A DNA stretch of 64,000 nt from Lachnospiraceae bacterium (GCA_009774615.1 VSOC01000010.1:1-64000); one strand, 5' to 3'; counted from the stretch's first letter, positions 1 to 9,530 are shown. Notes: generated by a model not told the origin, from the sequence alone. Translations and numbers: made by a program.

Positions 1-110
1 AACGGAGAAACGGCATAGCCAACGCTACGCCGTTTCCAAAAAACAAATCTAATACTGTCTTACGAGTATCTAACTTACAGCAGAGGTATTTTCACACGCC
101 TATTCATACA

Positions 111-149
111 CGGCGGCTTTTGAGAGATCAAAGCCGCCGTTTCTTTTTT
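111..149 (+). terminator. Rho-independent terminator
   Basis: Perfect 10-bp stem (CGGCGGCTTT at 111-120 with its complement at 130-139), 9-nt loop, then a T-rich tail. It lies upstream of the integrase fragment and would end a transcript entering from the left edge. A second hairpin (8-19 pairing with 24-35, one mismatch) lies before it. Confidence 0.8.
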
Positions 150-196
150 ATCTTCTCAAGGAATGACGCGGTTTCACTGTTAAAAGCGGCGGCTAA

Positions 197-391
197 AGGA
201 GGTTACCCAAAGTAATGACACCCCACACCCTGCGCCATACGTTCTGCACCAACTTAGCCAATGCGGGCATGAACCCGAAAGCGTTACAGTATATCATGGG
301 ACATTCCAACATTACCATGACGCTGAACTATTACGCACACGCAACATTCGCTTCCGCAAGGGCTGAAATGGAAAGGCTGATTGCAGCATAG
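197..391 (+). pseudogene. Tyrosine recombinase (ICE-type integrase), C-terminal remnant
   Basis: From ATG 215 the frame encodes 58 residues typical of the C-terminus of Tn916/Tn1549-type integrases. It carries the HTLRHT box with a catalytic Arg at residue 7, the GHSN box (His30) and a final NYYAH with the nucleophilic Tyr. Similarity seems to begin a few codons before the ATG, but a TAA at 194-196 closes the frame and I see no N-terminal domain upstream. The AGGAGG at 197-202 is probably fortuitous. Normal length is near 400 residues, so this is a dead fragment marking the edge of a former integrative element. Confidence 0.8.
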
Positions 392-688
392 CCACAGAAC
401 AATTTACTACTTCTTTTACTACCATTGAGAGGGAAAACCTAAAAGGTTATGAGGGTATATAAGAACTTCTCCCCATATCTAAAATGCCGGGAAAGCCCGA
501 AAATACGGGCTATACCGACATATAAGAACTTCTAAAGAGATAATCTAAATTCACCAATAATTTTAATATAAAAAATCATAAACTATGTTGAAAATCAACG
601 TTTTTTGGGAGATGAAAAGAGAAAGAGTGTTTCTCCAAAATGTCGAAAAAACACTCTTGATACATACCAATTTACGACAATACACAAT
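392..688. other. Gene-free spacer after the integrase remnant
   Basis: About 300 bp of AT-rich DNA without a convincing gene. It holds a direct repeat (next entry) and a small hairpin (GCCCG 495-499 with CGGGC 506-510). The position next to an integrase 3' end is where an element's attachment junction would be expected, but I cannot define att sites from one sequence. Confidence 0.5.
458..533 (+). repeat. Pair of 13-bp direct repeats next to integrase remnant
   Basis: TATAAGAACTTCT occurs exactly at 458-470 and 521-533, 63 bp apart, with the 495-510 hairpin between. Paired short direct repeats beside an integrase gene can be arm-type integrase sites or attachment remnants; this role is inferred. 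Confidence 0.5.
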
Positions 689-1798
689 TCATTTGACAGT
701 CCCGAACTCTACATTCATATCATGTTCAATATAATTATATACTTCGTTAGGGCCATTTCCACTGACCCAGACAGGAATTTCATTCGAGTTTAAATGAAGG
801 CCATTGGCTTTTATGGCAGAATTAAAAAATTTGCCATCCCAGCTAACAAGGCTAAAAGATTCACATGATATATTGGAATTTTCACAAGTGAAGAGATATG
901 ATCTCCACCAATCGTCTGCATTTTTAAGTTTGCCGCCATAACCTGGCTCCACCTGAAATGCTGGGGTATTAATTTCGGAGTTTTGTATTTTCCCAAATCC
1001 TGCATTAATATGTTTTTTTGCTGTGATGTTGCTGTTAATTGCAACAAGATTTTGTATTAATATCTCATCTGTATAAACTTTACAATTTTCAAAAATATTT
1101 ACATTGTAGATTTTTTCCGAATGTATAATTAGATTAGAAACTTTTCCTTCAAAAATCAAATTGCCAAGAGTTTGGCAGTGAAGAATGGCATCATCTCCAA
1201 TTCCTTGTATTTTTGAGAAGCTTGATATTGTGCCATCTAAAGAAACTTCACCAATAATGCTTAATGTTCCTTCTTTTCCAATATCCCAATAATTTAGGGA
1301 ACCTCCATTAACATTATCTAACCAGATATTGCTGCCATCGTGGATTTCGATTTTTTGCTTAGATGTATCAATATCTTTTTCAGATACGGTAATATAATAG
1401 CCTTTTTCATTTGCTTCTGTGATTAAATTTCCATCTTTATCATATCCCTGTACTTTACTGGGTCTTTCTTCTTTTATGTTAGGTTCTATACGAATCGACC
1501 CCTTATCCAGATAAAAAATTGTCTGTCCATCTTCTGTATATTCAATGTTTGCATTTTCTGCAGTTTCCTCTGCGAGTGCAACGGCTGTGTTCCGTTCATC
1601 TTTTTCAGCAGCTCCCTCCTTATTATCTAAGACATCTCCTATTACCGAAGAATTACTTGGAGAACTTATCTGGCTTTTTAGGGAAGAAGTGTTGGATTCG
1701 GCAGCCCATGTCCATAACATACTGGATAGCTGAAAATTACACAACATGGCTGTCAGTGTGACAATAGCCAGCTTTTGTCGTCCTGTTCGTTTTTTCAT
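689..1798 (-). CDS. Secreted AT-rich protein of unknown function
   Basis: 369 residues. The N-terminus is a classical signal peptide: basic KKRTGRQK, hydrophobic stretch to about residue 25, likely cleavage after WAA near residue 33. A polar Ser/Glu-rich linker (35-85) follows. Then come many short segments alternating hydrophobic and polar residues with recurring Asn and Gly, suggesting a beta-solenoid or stacked-strand fold. I recognise no catalytic motif, sorting signal or membrane anchor, so it is probably released. AAGGAGG sits about 9 nt before the ATG. The gene is visibly more AT-rich than the housekeeping genes and lies between an integrase remnant and an XRE regulator, consistent with acquired cargo. 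Confidence 0.6.
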   Translation of the reverse strand: MKKRTGRQKLAIVTLTAMLCNFQLSSMLWTWAAESNTSSLKSQISSPSNSSVIGDVLDNKEGAAEKDERNTAVALAEETAENANIEYTEDGQTIFYLDKGSIRIEPNIKEERPSKVQGYDKDGNLITEANEKGYYITVSEKDIDTSKQKIEIHDGSNIWLDNVNGGSLNYWDIGKEGTLSIIGEVSLDGTISSFSKIQGIGDDAILHCQTLGNLIFEGKVSNLIIHSEKIYNVNIFENCKVYTDEILIQNLVAINSNITAKKHINAGFGKIQNSEINTPAFQVEPGYGGKLKNADDWWRSYLFTCENSNISCESFSLVSWDGKFFNSAIKANGLHLNSNEIPVWVSGNGPNEVYNYIEHDMNVEFGTVK

Positions 1799-2004
1799 TA
1801 CTCAAAACCTCCTTAGTTTTATGCTTGTTTCTACCATAAAAAATGATTTTGTCATAGCTGTGGCAATATCTGTGACATAATCCTTCTTTTAGTAGATAAA
1901 TCTATTATAAATTCATAAAATTCGTATGTCAAATAGATTATCCTACTAATAAACTGTTTTATTTTCCCTTACCTTGTATATCATAAACAGCAGGAGGGAA
2001 ATCT

Positions 2005-2337
2005 ATGGAGATCGATTACAAGGAAATTGGACGAAGAATTGCCTTTCGCAGGCATGAATTGGGAATGAAGCAGACAGAAGTGTGTGAACTCTGTTCTCTG
2101 AATGAAAAATATCTTTCTAATATAGAGCGGGCAAAATCCATTCCCAGTATAGATGTAATTTTAAGAATTTGTGATGCATTGAATACAACTCCGGATGAAA
2201 TTCTTCTGGGAATCCGAAATTCTAATGATGAACGCTTAAAAGAAGAAGTAATTGCAAGGGTTAAGGGCCTTAATTATCGGCAATTATCTCTGACAAACAG
2301 TTTTTTACAATGGCTTGCGGCAGAAGTGGTGGATTGA
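2005..2337 (+). CDS. XRE-family helix-turn-helix regulator
   Basis: 110 residues. An N-terminal HTH of about 65 residues has the usual pattern: RIAFRRHELGMKQ, then SLNEKYLSNIERAK as recognition helix and SIDVILRICDALN. The C-terminal 40 residues may mediate dimerisation. GGAGG lies 8 nt before the ATG. It is transcribed away from the secreted-protein gene, with an AT-rich shared upstream region (1799-2004). The target is unknown; the small size and position suggest a regulator left from the mobile element. Confidence 0.8.
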   Translation: MEIDYKEIGRRIAFRRHELGMKQTEVCELCSLNEKYLSNIERAKSIPSIDVILRICDALNTTPDEILLGIRNSNDERLKEEVIARVKGLNYRQLSLTNSFLQWLAAEVVD

Positions 2338-2566
2338 GATGTTTGAAAGAAAGTGAACGTTCTAGTTAGAGTGAGTAAAGATTATCTGCGATTGTCTTTT
2401 TTGGAAATGAAAAAGGTTATGGGCTATAGCATAGATAATATTTTCGATATATAGTTTGTGTTATGAGCAGCATACCAGATATGGTACTTGACAGTATATG
2501 ATACAATTTAGCCAGAATGCATATTGCATCAAAGATAAAAAATTTTAGAAAAAGGAAGGATTGACC

Positions 2567-3046
2567 ATGGAAAAAATTACCAGTTTTACAATTAACCATC
2601 TGACGCTTCTTCCCGGCATCTATGTATCGCGGAAAGACTCTGCCGGGAATTGCGTTGTCACAACATTCGATATCCGCATGACCCGTCCTAATGCTGAGCC
2701 GGTAATGAACACGGCAGAGGTGCACACCATCGAACATCTTGGCGCAACCTTTTTGCGCAACCATCCCGATTACGCCTCCAAAACCCTGTACTTCGGCCCC
2801 ATGGGATGTCGCACCGGATTTTATCTTTTGTTAAGCGGTGATTATTCCTCAAAGGATATCGTTCCATTAATGCAGGAAATGTTTGCTTTTATCCGTGATT
2901 TTGAGGGAGATGTTCCCGGCGCTGCAGCCAGGGACTGCGGAAATTATCTGGATATGAACCTCCCCATGGCAAAGTATCTGGCAAAGCGTTTTCTGGAAGA
3001 GGTTTTAGAAAATATAACGGAAGAACATCTGATTTACCCGGAATAA
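2567..3046 (+). CDS. luxS: S-ribosylhomocysteine lyase (AI-2 synthesis)
   Basis: 159 residues, normal for LuxS. The enzyme cleaves S-ribosylhomocysteine to homocysteine and the precursor of autoinducer-2 in the activated methyl cycle. The metal motif HTIEHL is present, followed by GPMGCRTGFY with the catalytic Cys. I chose ATG 2567 over the TTG at 2561 because AGGAAGGA at 2553-2560 is then 6 nt upstream. metK, which feeds the same cycle, lies 5 kb away. Monocistronic, followed by a strong terminator. Confidence 0.95.
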   Translation: MEKITSFTINHLTLLPGIYVSRKDSAGNCVVTTFDIRMTRPNAEPVMNTAEVHTIEHLGATFLRNHPDYASKTLYFGPMGCRTGFYLLLSGDYSSKDIVPLMQEMFAFIRDFEGDVPGAAARDCGNYLDMNLPMAKYLAKRFLEEVLENITEEHLIYPE

Positions 3047-3097
3047 GGATTCTTTCCCGTAAAACACTTAAGGCACATAAAATACTTAAAGCATGTA

Positions 3098-3129
3098 AAA
3101 AGCCGCTGCATTACCCGTCAGCGGCTTTT
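3098..3129. terminator. Bidirectional terminator between luxS and the GH13 gene
   Basis: An 11-bp stem (AAAGCCGCTG region 3098-3108 with 3119-3129) has T-rich sequence downstream on both strands. It can end luxS on the plus strand and the convergent gene on the minus strand. Confidence 0.8.
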
Positions 3130-3205
3130 CATGGTCAGGATATCTTTTTCCCTGCTCTTTATCTGTTTATCACCTTTTATCTGCTCCTTACCTCTTCTTT
3201 ATCTC

Positions 3206-5182
3206 CTATTCTTCCCCTGCCTCACCACACAGCTTCTTCCCGATATTTTCCTCCGTCTTACTGCACAATTTCTTCCCGATAAACACCACAATCGAGCGCG
3301 GCTGCACCATAAAAAACTTTTGTTTTTCCAACAGTTTTTCCTCTCCTTCGGGGTAAAATCCCTGGACTTCTTTTGCATCCGTGTTAAAAACAATGTGCCA
3401 CTTCATCCCTTTCGGAAGGTTCGGAAGCGAAAATTCATGTGGTTCCCAGTGCATGTTATAGGCGGCAAAAAAGCAGTCGTCCTCTTCTCCCCCATCCTGC
3501 GCGGCATAGGTTCCGCAGTATAAAATTCCAAGCTGCCTGCGGAAGCTTTCAAACTCCGGAAACCAGGCTTTTGTCCCGTGATAAGATATATCCGGCATAC
3601 CGCAGGAGAGGTAATCCAGCCCCTTAGGTTCCTGCTTTAAATGGAACATTGGGTGTTTTTTCCGGAATCGGATTACCTCTTTGGCAAACCCTAAGATATC
3701 GGCATTTGTCTTTACCTGGTTCCAGTTCAGCCAGGAAATCTCGTTATCCTGACACCAGGCATTATTGTTTCCGTTCTGCGTATTTCCAAATTCGTCGCCG
3801 GCAAGCAAAAGCGGCGTTCCCTGGCTTAAAAAGGTTAAAAGAAAGGAATTACGGATTTGTTTGCGGCGCATTTCCATAACTTTTTTCTTTCTGCACGGCC
3901 CTTCCACTCCGCAGTTCCAGGAGGCATTGGCATCTGTGCCGTCCTGATTATTTTCCCCGTTTGCCTCATTATGCTTCGTGTCATAGGATACATTATCCAT
4001 CATGGTAAAGCCGTTGCTGTTTGCCATATAGTTAATTACGCCACAGTCGGCAGGGTTTCTGCGGTTGTGAAAAATCAGGCTGTTTAAAAGGTTTTCATCC
4101 CCCTTTAAAAAGCGGCGCATTTCGTTTTGGAAGTAGTCGTTATAGATGGCCAGATGACGGTATTTTCCCCGCGAAACTCCATCCCAGGAGGGGTAAAAAA
4201 GCTTTACCCGGCTTAGATATGGGTCGCTTCCCAGCAGGGAAACCGGCGCAAATCCCACCAGATGAAAGCCGTCCACATGGTATTCCTGTACCCAGTAGCG
4301 AAGCACATCCACCACCTGCATCTGAGGTTCCTGGCCCGAAAAAAATATATCCATAATCACTTCCATTCCGGCGCGGTGGAAGGCTTTGACCATATCTTTA
4401 AACTCCCAGCCCGGATATTTTTCCTTTTTGGAACAGTAAGAAGCTTTCGGCGCAAAGGAAAGTCCCGGAATAAAACCCCAGTAATTGACGTTAATCTTTT
4501 CTTCTTCCGCTTTCTTCTCCAACCGCTTTTGGTCCTGCTTTTCCGACGATTTCTCCGGCTTTTTTCTCAGAAATTTTTCAAATTTTTTATCCAGCTTCCA
4601 GATGGTTTTATCCTCCGGAATCACTTCATTAAACTCAATGCAGGGAAGGAGTTCCACCGTAGTTATCCCAAGTTCCTGCAGGTAGGGAATCTTTTCGGTA
4701 ATCCCTGCAAATGTTCCTCTGGACTTTACTTTTGAGGACGAATGACGGGTGAATCCCCGCGGATGAAGGCGGTAAATCACGCTGTTTTCATAGCTTAACT
4801 GCGGATGCACATCCCCCTCCCAGTCATATTCTTTTTCAGAAAACAGCGCATGGAGCACCCTGTTTTCCTCGTATTTTTCTCCCCAGTTTTCCCTTCCGGA
4901 AAAATGCCTTCCATAAGGGTCTTCACACAGAACACCATCGAAAAGATAAGCATAGGCAAGCCCCCGAAAATCTCCTTCCAGGGTAATATTCCATACATCG
5001 CCAATCTTATCTTCCGGCAGCAGGGGAATGGTCTGTACAGGTTCTGTTTTTCCTTGTTCAAAGAAAACCAGACTGCAGCTTTCTTTCACCGAAGCAATGG
5101 AAAAATGCATACCGTTTTCTGTTTTCACTGCTCCCATAGGGTAGATCTGCGGTTCTTCCTTCCTCTTTCTCAATCGCTCCAT
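3206..5182 (-). CDS. GH13 glycogen-debranching-like protein, predicted catalytically inactive
   Basis: 658 residues with the layout of isoamylase/GlgX enzymes: N-terminal beta domain (about 12-120), TIM barrel (about 130-500), C-terminal beta domain. Alignment by eye to GH13 regions shows loss of the active site. Region II (normally GFRFDLA) reads GFHLVGF at 305-311, putting Val309 at the nucleophile. The Glu region (AEPWD) reads FYPSWD at 329-334. The HD of region IV is Ser389-Asn390 before GFTMMD. Region I keeps Asp278 but lacks the usual Asn-His. Residues 195-232 are a Lys/Glu-rich insertion. Probably a glycan-binding pseudoenzyme or regulator. GGGAG precedes ATG 5182; the gene follows the ABC-F gene by 17 bp. 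Confidence 0.85.
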   Translation of the reverse strand: MERLRKRKEEPQIYPMGAVKTENGMHFSIASVKESCSLVFFEQGKTEPVQTIPLLPEDKIGDVWNITLEGDFRGLAYAYLFDGVLCEDPYGRHFSGRENWGEKYEENRVLHALFSEKEYDWEGDVHPQLSYENSVIYRLHPRGFTRHSSSKVKSRGTFAGITEKIPYLQELGITTVELLPCIEFNEVIPEDKTIWKLDKKFEKFLRKKPEKSSEKQDQKRLEKKAEEEKINVNYWGFIPGLSFAPKASYCSKKEKYPGWEFKDMVKAFHRAGMEVIMDIFFSGQEPQMQVVDVLRYWVQEYHVDGFHLVGFAPVSLLGSDPYLSRVKLFYPSWDGVSRGKYRHLAIYNDYFQNEMRRFLKGDENLLNSLIFHNRRNPADCGVINYMANSNGFTMMDNVSYDTKHNEANGENNQDGTDANASWNCGVEGPCRKKKVMEMRRKQIRNSFLLTFLSQGTPLLLAGDEFGNTQNGNNNAWCQDNEISWLNWNQVKTNADILGFAKEVIRFRKKHPMFHLKQEPKGLDYLSCGMPDISYHGTKAWFPEFESFRRQLGILYCGTYAAQDGGEEDDCFFAAYNMHWEPHEFSLPNLPKGMKWHIVFNTDAKEVQGFYPEGEEKLLEKQKFFMVQPRSIVVFIGKKLCSKTEENIGKKLCGEAGEE

Positions 5183-5199
5183 GTATTCTCCCTTCCAGA

Positions 5200-7017
5200 T
5201 TATTTCTGAGCAGCGATCTGTTCCGCCAGATTGCTTAAATACATCCAGCGTTCCATCTTCTCCTCCAGAATCCTTTCCGTTTTCTCTTTTTCTTCCATCA
5301 ATTCCTGAAGTCTGCTGTAACTGCTGGAAGCGTCCTCCATTGCCTTATCCAACTGGCTTAATGTTTCTTCCAGTTCGGCAATCTCGTCTTCAATATGTTC
5401 CCAATCTTTCTGTTCCTTATAAGTAAATTTCAGCTTTTGCGGGAGATTTTTCGTTTCTTTCCAGTTAGCTTTTTCGGCTTTCTCTGTCCTGGCAGGCAAT
5501 ACTGCCCCTTCCGATACCATTTCTGCTTCTTTTTTCAGCTTTGCTGCCTGATAATCGGTAAAACCGCCCTCGTACTGCTGCATTTTGCCTTCACCTTCGA
5601 AGGCAAAGATCCTCCTCACCACGCGATCCAGAAAATACCGGTCGTGAGAAACCGTAATCACAATTCCCTGAAAGCTGTCTAAGTAGTCTTCCAAGATGGT
5701 CAGGGTCTGGATATCCAGATCATTCGTCGGCTCATCCAGCATCAGCACATTGGGCGCATCCATCAGCACCCGCAAAAGATACAGCCTTCTCCGTTCTCCG
5801 CCGGAAAGCTTCCCCACCGCAGTATACTGCATGGAGGACGGAAAAAGAAAACGCTCCAGCATCTGACTTGCACTGATGCTGCCGTCCTTCGTCTTTACAT
5901 ACTCCCCGGCCTGACGGATATAGTCAATAACCCGACCAGAAAGATCCATCGGCTCATTTTCCTGGGAAAAATAGCCCAGCTTCACGGTCTGCCCGATATC
6001 CACGCTTCCTTTATCCGGTTTTACCCACCCGGCAATCATCTTTAACAGGGTGGATTTTCCCGCACCATTGGGCCCGATAATACCGATACGATCATCCTTT
6101 AAGAAAATATAGCTGAAGTCCTCTAAAAGCTTCTTTTCTCCATAGGACTTGCAAAGCCCGGACAATTCTACCGTGCTCCGCCCCAGTCGGGTTGAAACCG
6201 ATTCCATCTCAACCTGCTGTTCGGCCTGCGGCCCCTGCTTGTCCCGCAATGCTTCATAGCGCTGGATATGGGCTTTTTGCTTCGTCGCTCTGGCTCTGGC
6301 CCCCCTCTGCATCCACTCCAGTTCCACCCGCAGGATCGACTGGCGCTTGCGCTCGGAAGCCTGTTCCATGTTAAGCCTCTGGGCCTTTCCCTCTAAAAAC
6401 TCCTCATAATTCCCGGCATAGCGGTAAAGCTTTCCCTTGTCAAGTTCCACAATCCGGTTTGTCACACTGTCTAAAAAATACCGGTCATGCGTTACCATAA
6501 ACAGAGCACCTTTAAATTTTTTCAGATACTCTTCCAGCCAGTCCGCCATTTCGCTGTCTAAATGGTTCGTCGGCTCATCTAAGATCAGGATATCGGCCTG
6601 GGAGAGCAGCACCGAAGCTAAGGCAACCCTTTTTTTCTGTCCGCCGGAGAGGTTTTCAACCAGGGCGAGATGTTCGGGAATACCCAGTCGGTTTAACATG
6701 GCTTTGGCCTGTGCTTCCAGATCCCAGACCTGAGCCTGCCCTTTGTTTTCCCGGAGCACGGCTTCCAGAACCGTTTCCCCCTCCTGAAATACGGGGTTCT
6801 GGGACAGAAAACGGATGGTCAGATTATTTCCCCGAACCACATAGCCCTCGTCGGCTTCTTCCAGACCGGCCGCAATGCGCAGTAAGGTGGATTTTCCCGT
6901 CCCGTTTATCCCAATCAGCCCGACCTTGTCCCCTTCTTCCAGGTAAAAACCGGTATCATCAAAGAGCAGACGTTCGGTATAGGATTTTTTCAGATGTTCA
7001 ATGGTAATAAGATTCAT
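5200..7017 (-). CDS. ABC-F family ATPase (Uup-like)
   Basis: 605 residues, two ABC domains and no membrane segments, as in ABC-F proteins that act on ribosomes. Domain 1: Walker A GINGTGKS (36-43), signature LSGGQ (123-127), DEPTNHLD (147-154). A linker with an arm-like basic helix spans 205-285. Domain 2: GPNGAGKS (315-322), LSGGE (404-408), DEPTNDLD (428-435). Residues 545-605 form a charged coiled coil, typical of Uup-type members. It overlaps exoA by ATGA, so both are likely co-transcribed and translationally coupled. The exact subfamily and any antibiotic role cannot be set from sequence. Confidence 0.9.
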   Translation of the reverse strand: MNLITIEHLKKSYTERLLFDDTGFYLEEGDKVGLIGINGTGKSTLLRIAAGLEEADEGYVVRGNNLTIRFLSQNPVFQEGETVLEAVLRENKGQAQVWDLEAQAKAMLNRLGIPEHLALVENLSGGQKKRVALASVLLSQADILILDEPTNHLDSEMADWLEEYLKKFKGALFMVTHDRYFLDSVTNRIVELDKGKLYRYAGNYEEFLEGKAQRLNMEQASERKRQSILRVELEWMQRGARARATKQKAHIQRYEALRDKQGPQAEQQVEMESVSTRLGRSTVELSGLCKSYGEKKLLEDFSYIFLKDDRIGIIGPNGAGKSTLLKMIAGWVKPDKGSVDIGQTVKLGYFSQENEPMDLSGRVIDYIRQAGEYVKTKDGSISASQMLERFLFPSSMQYTAVGKLSGGERRRLYLLRVLMDAPNVLMLDEPTNDLDIQTLTILEDYLDSFQGIVITVSHDRYFLDRVVRRIFAFEGEGKMQQYEGGFTDYQAAKLKKEAEMVSEGAVLPARTEKAEKANWKETKNLPQKLKFTYKEQKDWEHIEDEIAELEETLSQLDKAMEDASSSYSRLQELMEEKEKTERILEEKMERWMYLSNLAEQIAAQK

Positions 7018-7793
7018 GTCTTATCCTTCTCTCCCTCTTCCCAAAGCGTAAGTTCCACCGGACAGTGATCCGAACCGAGTACCTCCGTGTGGATCACCGC
7101 CCCGGCAAGCCGGTCTTCAAGGGCCTTCGATACGCCAAAATAGTCAATCCGCCAGCCGTTATTCTTTGCCCTGGAAGAAAAACGGTAAGACCACCAGGAA
7201 TAAATCCCTTCTTTATCCGGGTAAAAATAGCGGAAGCTGTCGATGTAGCCCGCGGCCAGAAGTTCGGTAAATTTCCCCCGCTCTTCGTCGGTAAAGCCGG
7301 GATTCTGACGGTTTCCCTTAGGGTTTTTTAAGTCTATCGCCTGATGAGCCACGTTTAAATCTCCGCAGAAAATCACCGGTTTCTTTTTCTCCAGTTTCTG
7401 AAGATAAGCCCGAAAAGCGTCCTCCCAGCGCAGCCGGTAATCCAGGCGGGCAAGCTTTTCCTGGGTATTGGGCGTATAGCAGGTCACAACATAATAATCC
7501 TTAAATTCCGCGGCAATCACCCGCCCCTCATGGTCGTGTTCCTCCACACCGATTCCATAATCCACGGAAACCGGTTTCTCTTTCGTAAACATCGCCGTTC
7601 CCGAATACCCCTTCTTCTCGGCATAATTCCAGTACTGATAATAGCCCGGCAAATCCAGTTCAATCTGCCCTTCCTGGAGTTTGCTTTCCTGGATGCAGAA
7701 AACATCGGCATCCGCTTCTTTCATATACGTTAAAAATCCTTTCCCCACACAGGCCCGCAGGCCATTGACATTCCAGGATATCAATTTCTTCAT
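7014..7793 (-). CDS. exoA: Exodeoxyribonuclease III / AP endonuclease
   Basis: 259 residues. Removes 3' blocks and cuts at abasic sites in base-excision repair. The exonuclease-endonuclease-phosphatase residues are visible: WNVNG (7-11), Glu36 in CIQESKLQ, GDLNVAH (144-150) and SDHCPV (241-246). I prefer ATG 7793: GGAGG lies 7 nt before it and homology starts at MKKLISWN. An in-frame upstream extension would run through a dispersed palindrome and is rejected. The stop overlaps the ABC-F start. Confidence 0.93.
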   Translation of the reverse strand: MKKLISWNVNGLRACVGKGFLTYMKEADADVFCIQESKLQEGQIELDLPGYYQYWNYAEKKGYSGTAMFTKEKPVSVDYGIGVEEHDHEGRVIAAEFKDYYVVTCYTPNTQEKLARLDYRLRWEDAFRAYLQKLEKKKPVIFCGDLNVAHQAIDLKNPKGNRQNPGFTDEERGKFTELLAAGYIDSFRYFYPDKEGIYSWWSYRFSSRAKNNGWRIDYFGVSKALEDRLAGAVIHTEVLGSDHCPVELTLWEEGEKDKT

Positions 7794-7835
7794 GGTCTTT
7801 CCTCCATTCGGTGCATGTTTTATGGCATGAACTTC

Positions 7836-7861
7836 GTAACTGTGAACGTGTGAACAGTAAC
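7836..7861. repeat. 26-bp intergenic palindrome, copy 1
   Basis: Arms GTAACTGTGAAC and GTGAACAGTAAC around a central GT, 43 bp upstream of the exoA start. First member of the dispersed family described in the findings. Confidence 0.7.
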
Positions 7862-7954
7862 TGAACCTCTCTCCATAAATTCTGTACACCCTATTTGTTC
7901 GATATTTCACCCACACAGCTAAATTATATCATCTCCAACCCTAAAAGAAAAGAA

Positions 7955-7986
7955 AAACTTCCCACAAATCAATATGCGGAAAGTTT
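7955..7986 (-). terminator. Terminator of metK
   Basis: A 12-bp stem with two G-U pairs (7955-7966 with 7975-7986) followed on the minus strand by a T-rich run, 30 bp past the metK stop. T-rich sequence on the other side gives possible bidirectional function. Confidence 0.7.
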
Positions 7987-8016
7987 TTCCTTTTTTACTA
8001 TCTTTTATTCCTGATA

Positions 8017-9207
8017 CTAATCTAAATACTTCTTCAGTTCCTCCACCCGGTCAAGTTTTTCCCAGGGCAGATCCAAATCATTTCTTCCAAAATGTCCGTA
8101 AGCCGCGGTCTGCTTATAAATCGGCCTGCGCAGATCAAGCATCTTGATAATCCCTGCCGGACGAAGGTCAAAGTTTTCGCGGATAATCTCTACCAGCTTC
8201 TCATCGGAAACCTTTCCTGTTCCGTAGGTATTTACCATAACCGAGGTAGGATAGGCTACACCAATGGCATAAGAAAGCTGAATCTCACACTTGTCTGCAA
8301 GCTGTGCCGCCACAAGGTTCTTTGCCACATAACGCGCTGCATAGGCCGCGGAACGGTCAACCTTTGTGCAGTCCTTTCCGGAGAATGCACCGCCGCCGTG
8401 ACTTGCATAGCCGCCGTAAGTGTCTACGATAATCTTTCGTCCCGTAACCCCGCTGTCACCGTGCGGCCCGCCGATAACAAAGCGCCCCGTCGGATTGATA
8501 AAGAATTTCGTATCCTTGTCCACCAAAGCTTTTGGAAGAACCTCATCAAACACATATTTCTTAATATCTTTATGAATCTGTTCCTGGCTTACCTCGGCAT
8601 CATGCTGCGTGGAAAGAACCACGGCTTCTAAACGCACTGGTTTTCCGGTTTTATCATACTCTACCGTTACCTGGCTCTTTCCGTCGGGTCGAAGATAGGG
8701 CAGGGTTTTGTCCTTGCGAACCTGGGTAAGTCTTCTTGTCAGCTTATGCGCCAGAGCAATCGGATAGGGCATGTACTCCTCGGTTTCATTGGAGGCAAAG
8801 CCAAACATCATTCCCTGATCGCCTGCCCCGATAGCATCCAGTTCTTCCTCCGACATCCGGTTCTCCTTCGCCTCAAGCGCCCGGTTCACACCCATGGCAA
8901 TATCCGCAGACTGTTCGTCTAAAGCGACAAGCACCCCGCAGGTATCACAGTCAAACCCGTAGTCTGCACAGTCATAGCCGATTTCACGCACGGTTTCACG
9001 TACAGTCTTCTGAATATCCACATAGGCAGTGGTCGTAATTTCCCCCATCACCAAAACCAGTCCCGTAGTAATTGCCGTTTCACAGGCAACCCGGCTCATC
9101 GGGTCCTTCGCCATCAATGCGTCTAAAATCGCATCCGAAATCTGGTCGCACATTTTGTCCGGATGTCCTTCGGTCACGGACTCTGAAGTAAATAATCGTT
9201 TTTCCAT
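8017..9207 (-). CDS. metK: S-adenosylmethionine synthetase
   Basis: 396 residues, the family length. Makes SAM from methionine and ATP. Visible motifs: [21 protein letters not shown] at the N-terminus (ATP and metal binding), the [12 protein letters not shown] signature and the [10 protein letters not shown]-loop-like motif. Start 9207 is set by AAGGAGG 6 nt upstream. Expression is controlled by the S-box leader upstream, so it should fall when SAM is plentiful. Single gene with its own promoter and terminator. Confidence 0.97.
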   Translation of the reverse strand: MEKRLFTSESVTEGHPDKMCDQISDAILDALMAKDPMSRVACETAITTGLVLVMGEITTTAYVDIQKTVRETVREIGYDCADYGFDCDTCGVLVALDEQSADIAMGVNRALEAKENRMSEEELDAIGAGDQGMMFGFASNETEEYMPYPIALAHKLTRRLTQVRKDKTLPYLRPDGKSQVTVEYDKTGKPVRLEAVVLSTQHDAEVSQEQIHKDIKKYVFDEVLPKALVDKDTKFFINPTGRFVIGGPHGDSGVTGRKIIVDTYGGYASHGGGAFSGKDCTKVDRSAAYAARYVAKNLVAAQLADKCEIQLSYAIGVAYPTSVMVNTYGTGKVSDEKLVEIIRENFDLRPAGIIKMLDLRRPIYKQTAAYGHFGRNDLDLPWEKLDRVEELKKYLD

Positions 9208-9280
9208 CTTTTCCTCCTTGTAATCCCGGCAGTTTCCTGCCGTGCAAAAACCGGCCTGCAGGCCAACAAAAGATACAGGG

Positions 9281-9310
9281 AAAAAAGAAAAGCCCGCATT
9301 TGAGCGGACT
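9281..9310 (-). terminator. Riboswitch expression-platform terminator
   Basis: On the minus strand AGTCCGC pairs with GCGGGCT (one G-U), then TTTTCTTTTTT. It lies between the SAM aptamer and metK, as expected for a transcription-terminating S-box. Confidence 0.8.
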
Positions 9311-9335
9311 TGAAAGAACTTGGCATTCAAATCCA

Positions 9336-9493
9336 CTTATTGCTCGACGTGCAAAACTGCCGGAAAATCCGGTCAAGTCCTGCCCTTTCGCTCAGGTTGG
9401 CACCTTCCGTTTACTGTCAGGGATGATCTTCCTGACCCTGCCGGGGTTGCCGTGACTTCACAGATCCTTTGTATCTCCATCACTCTGAATAAG
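9336..9493 (-). promoter_or_regulatory. SAM-I (S-box) riboswitch
   Basis: The minus-strand leader has the S-box landmarks in order: P1 5' strand CTTATTCAGAG (9493 down), GATGGAG, GTGAAGTCACGGCAACC, then GGAAGGTGCCAACCTGAG, and the P1 3' strand GCAATAAG ending at 9336. The terminator at 9281-9310 follows. High SAM should stabilise the aptamer and permit termination before metK. Confidence 0.9.
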
Positions 9494-9530
9494 GGAATCT
9501 TTACGAACTTTTCAATTTTCTAACACCATG

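Noticed and set aside
605..793. 62-codon plus-strand ORF
   Set aside because: No ribosome site of note and it overlaps the 3' end of the secreted-protein gene on the other strand.
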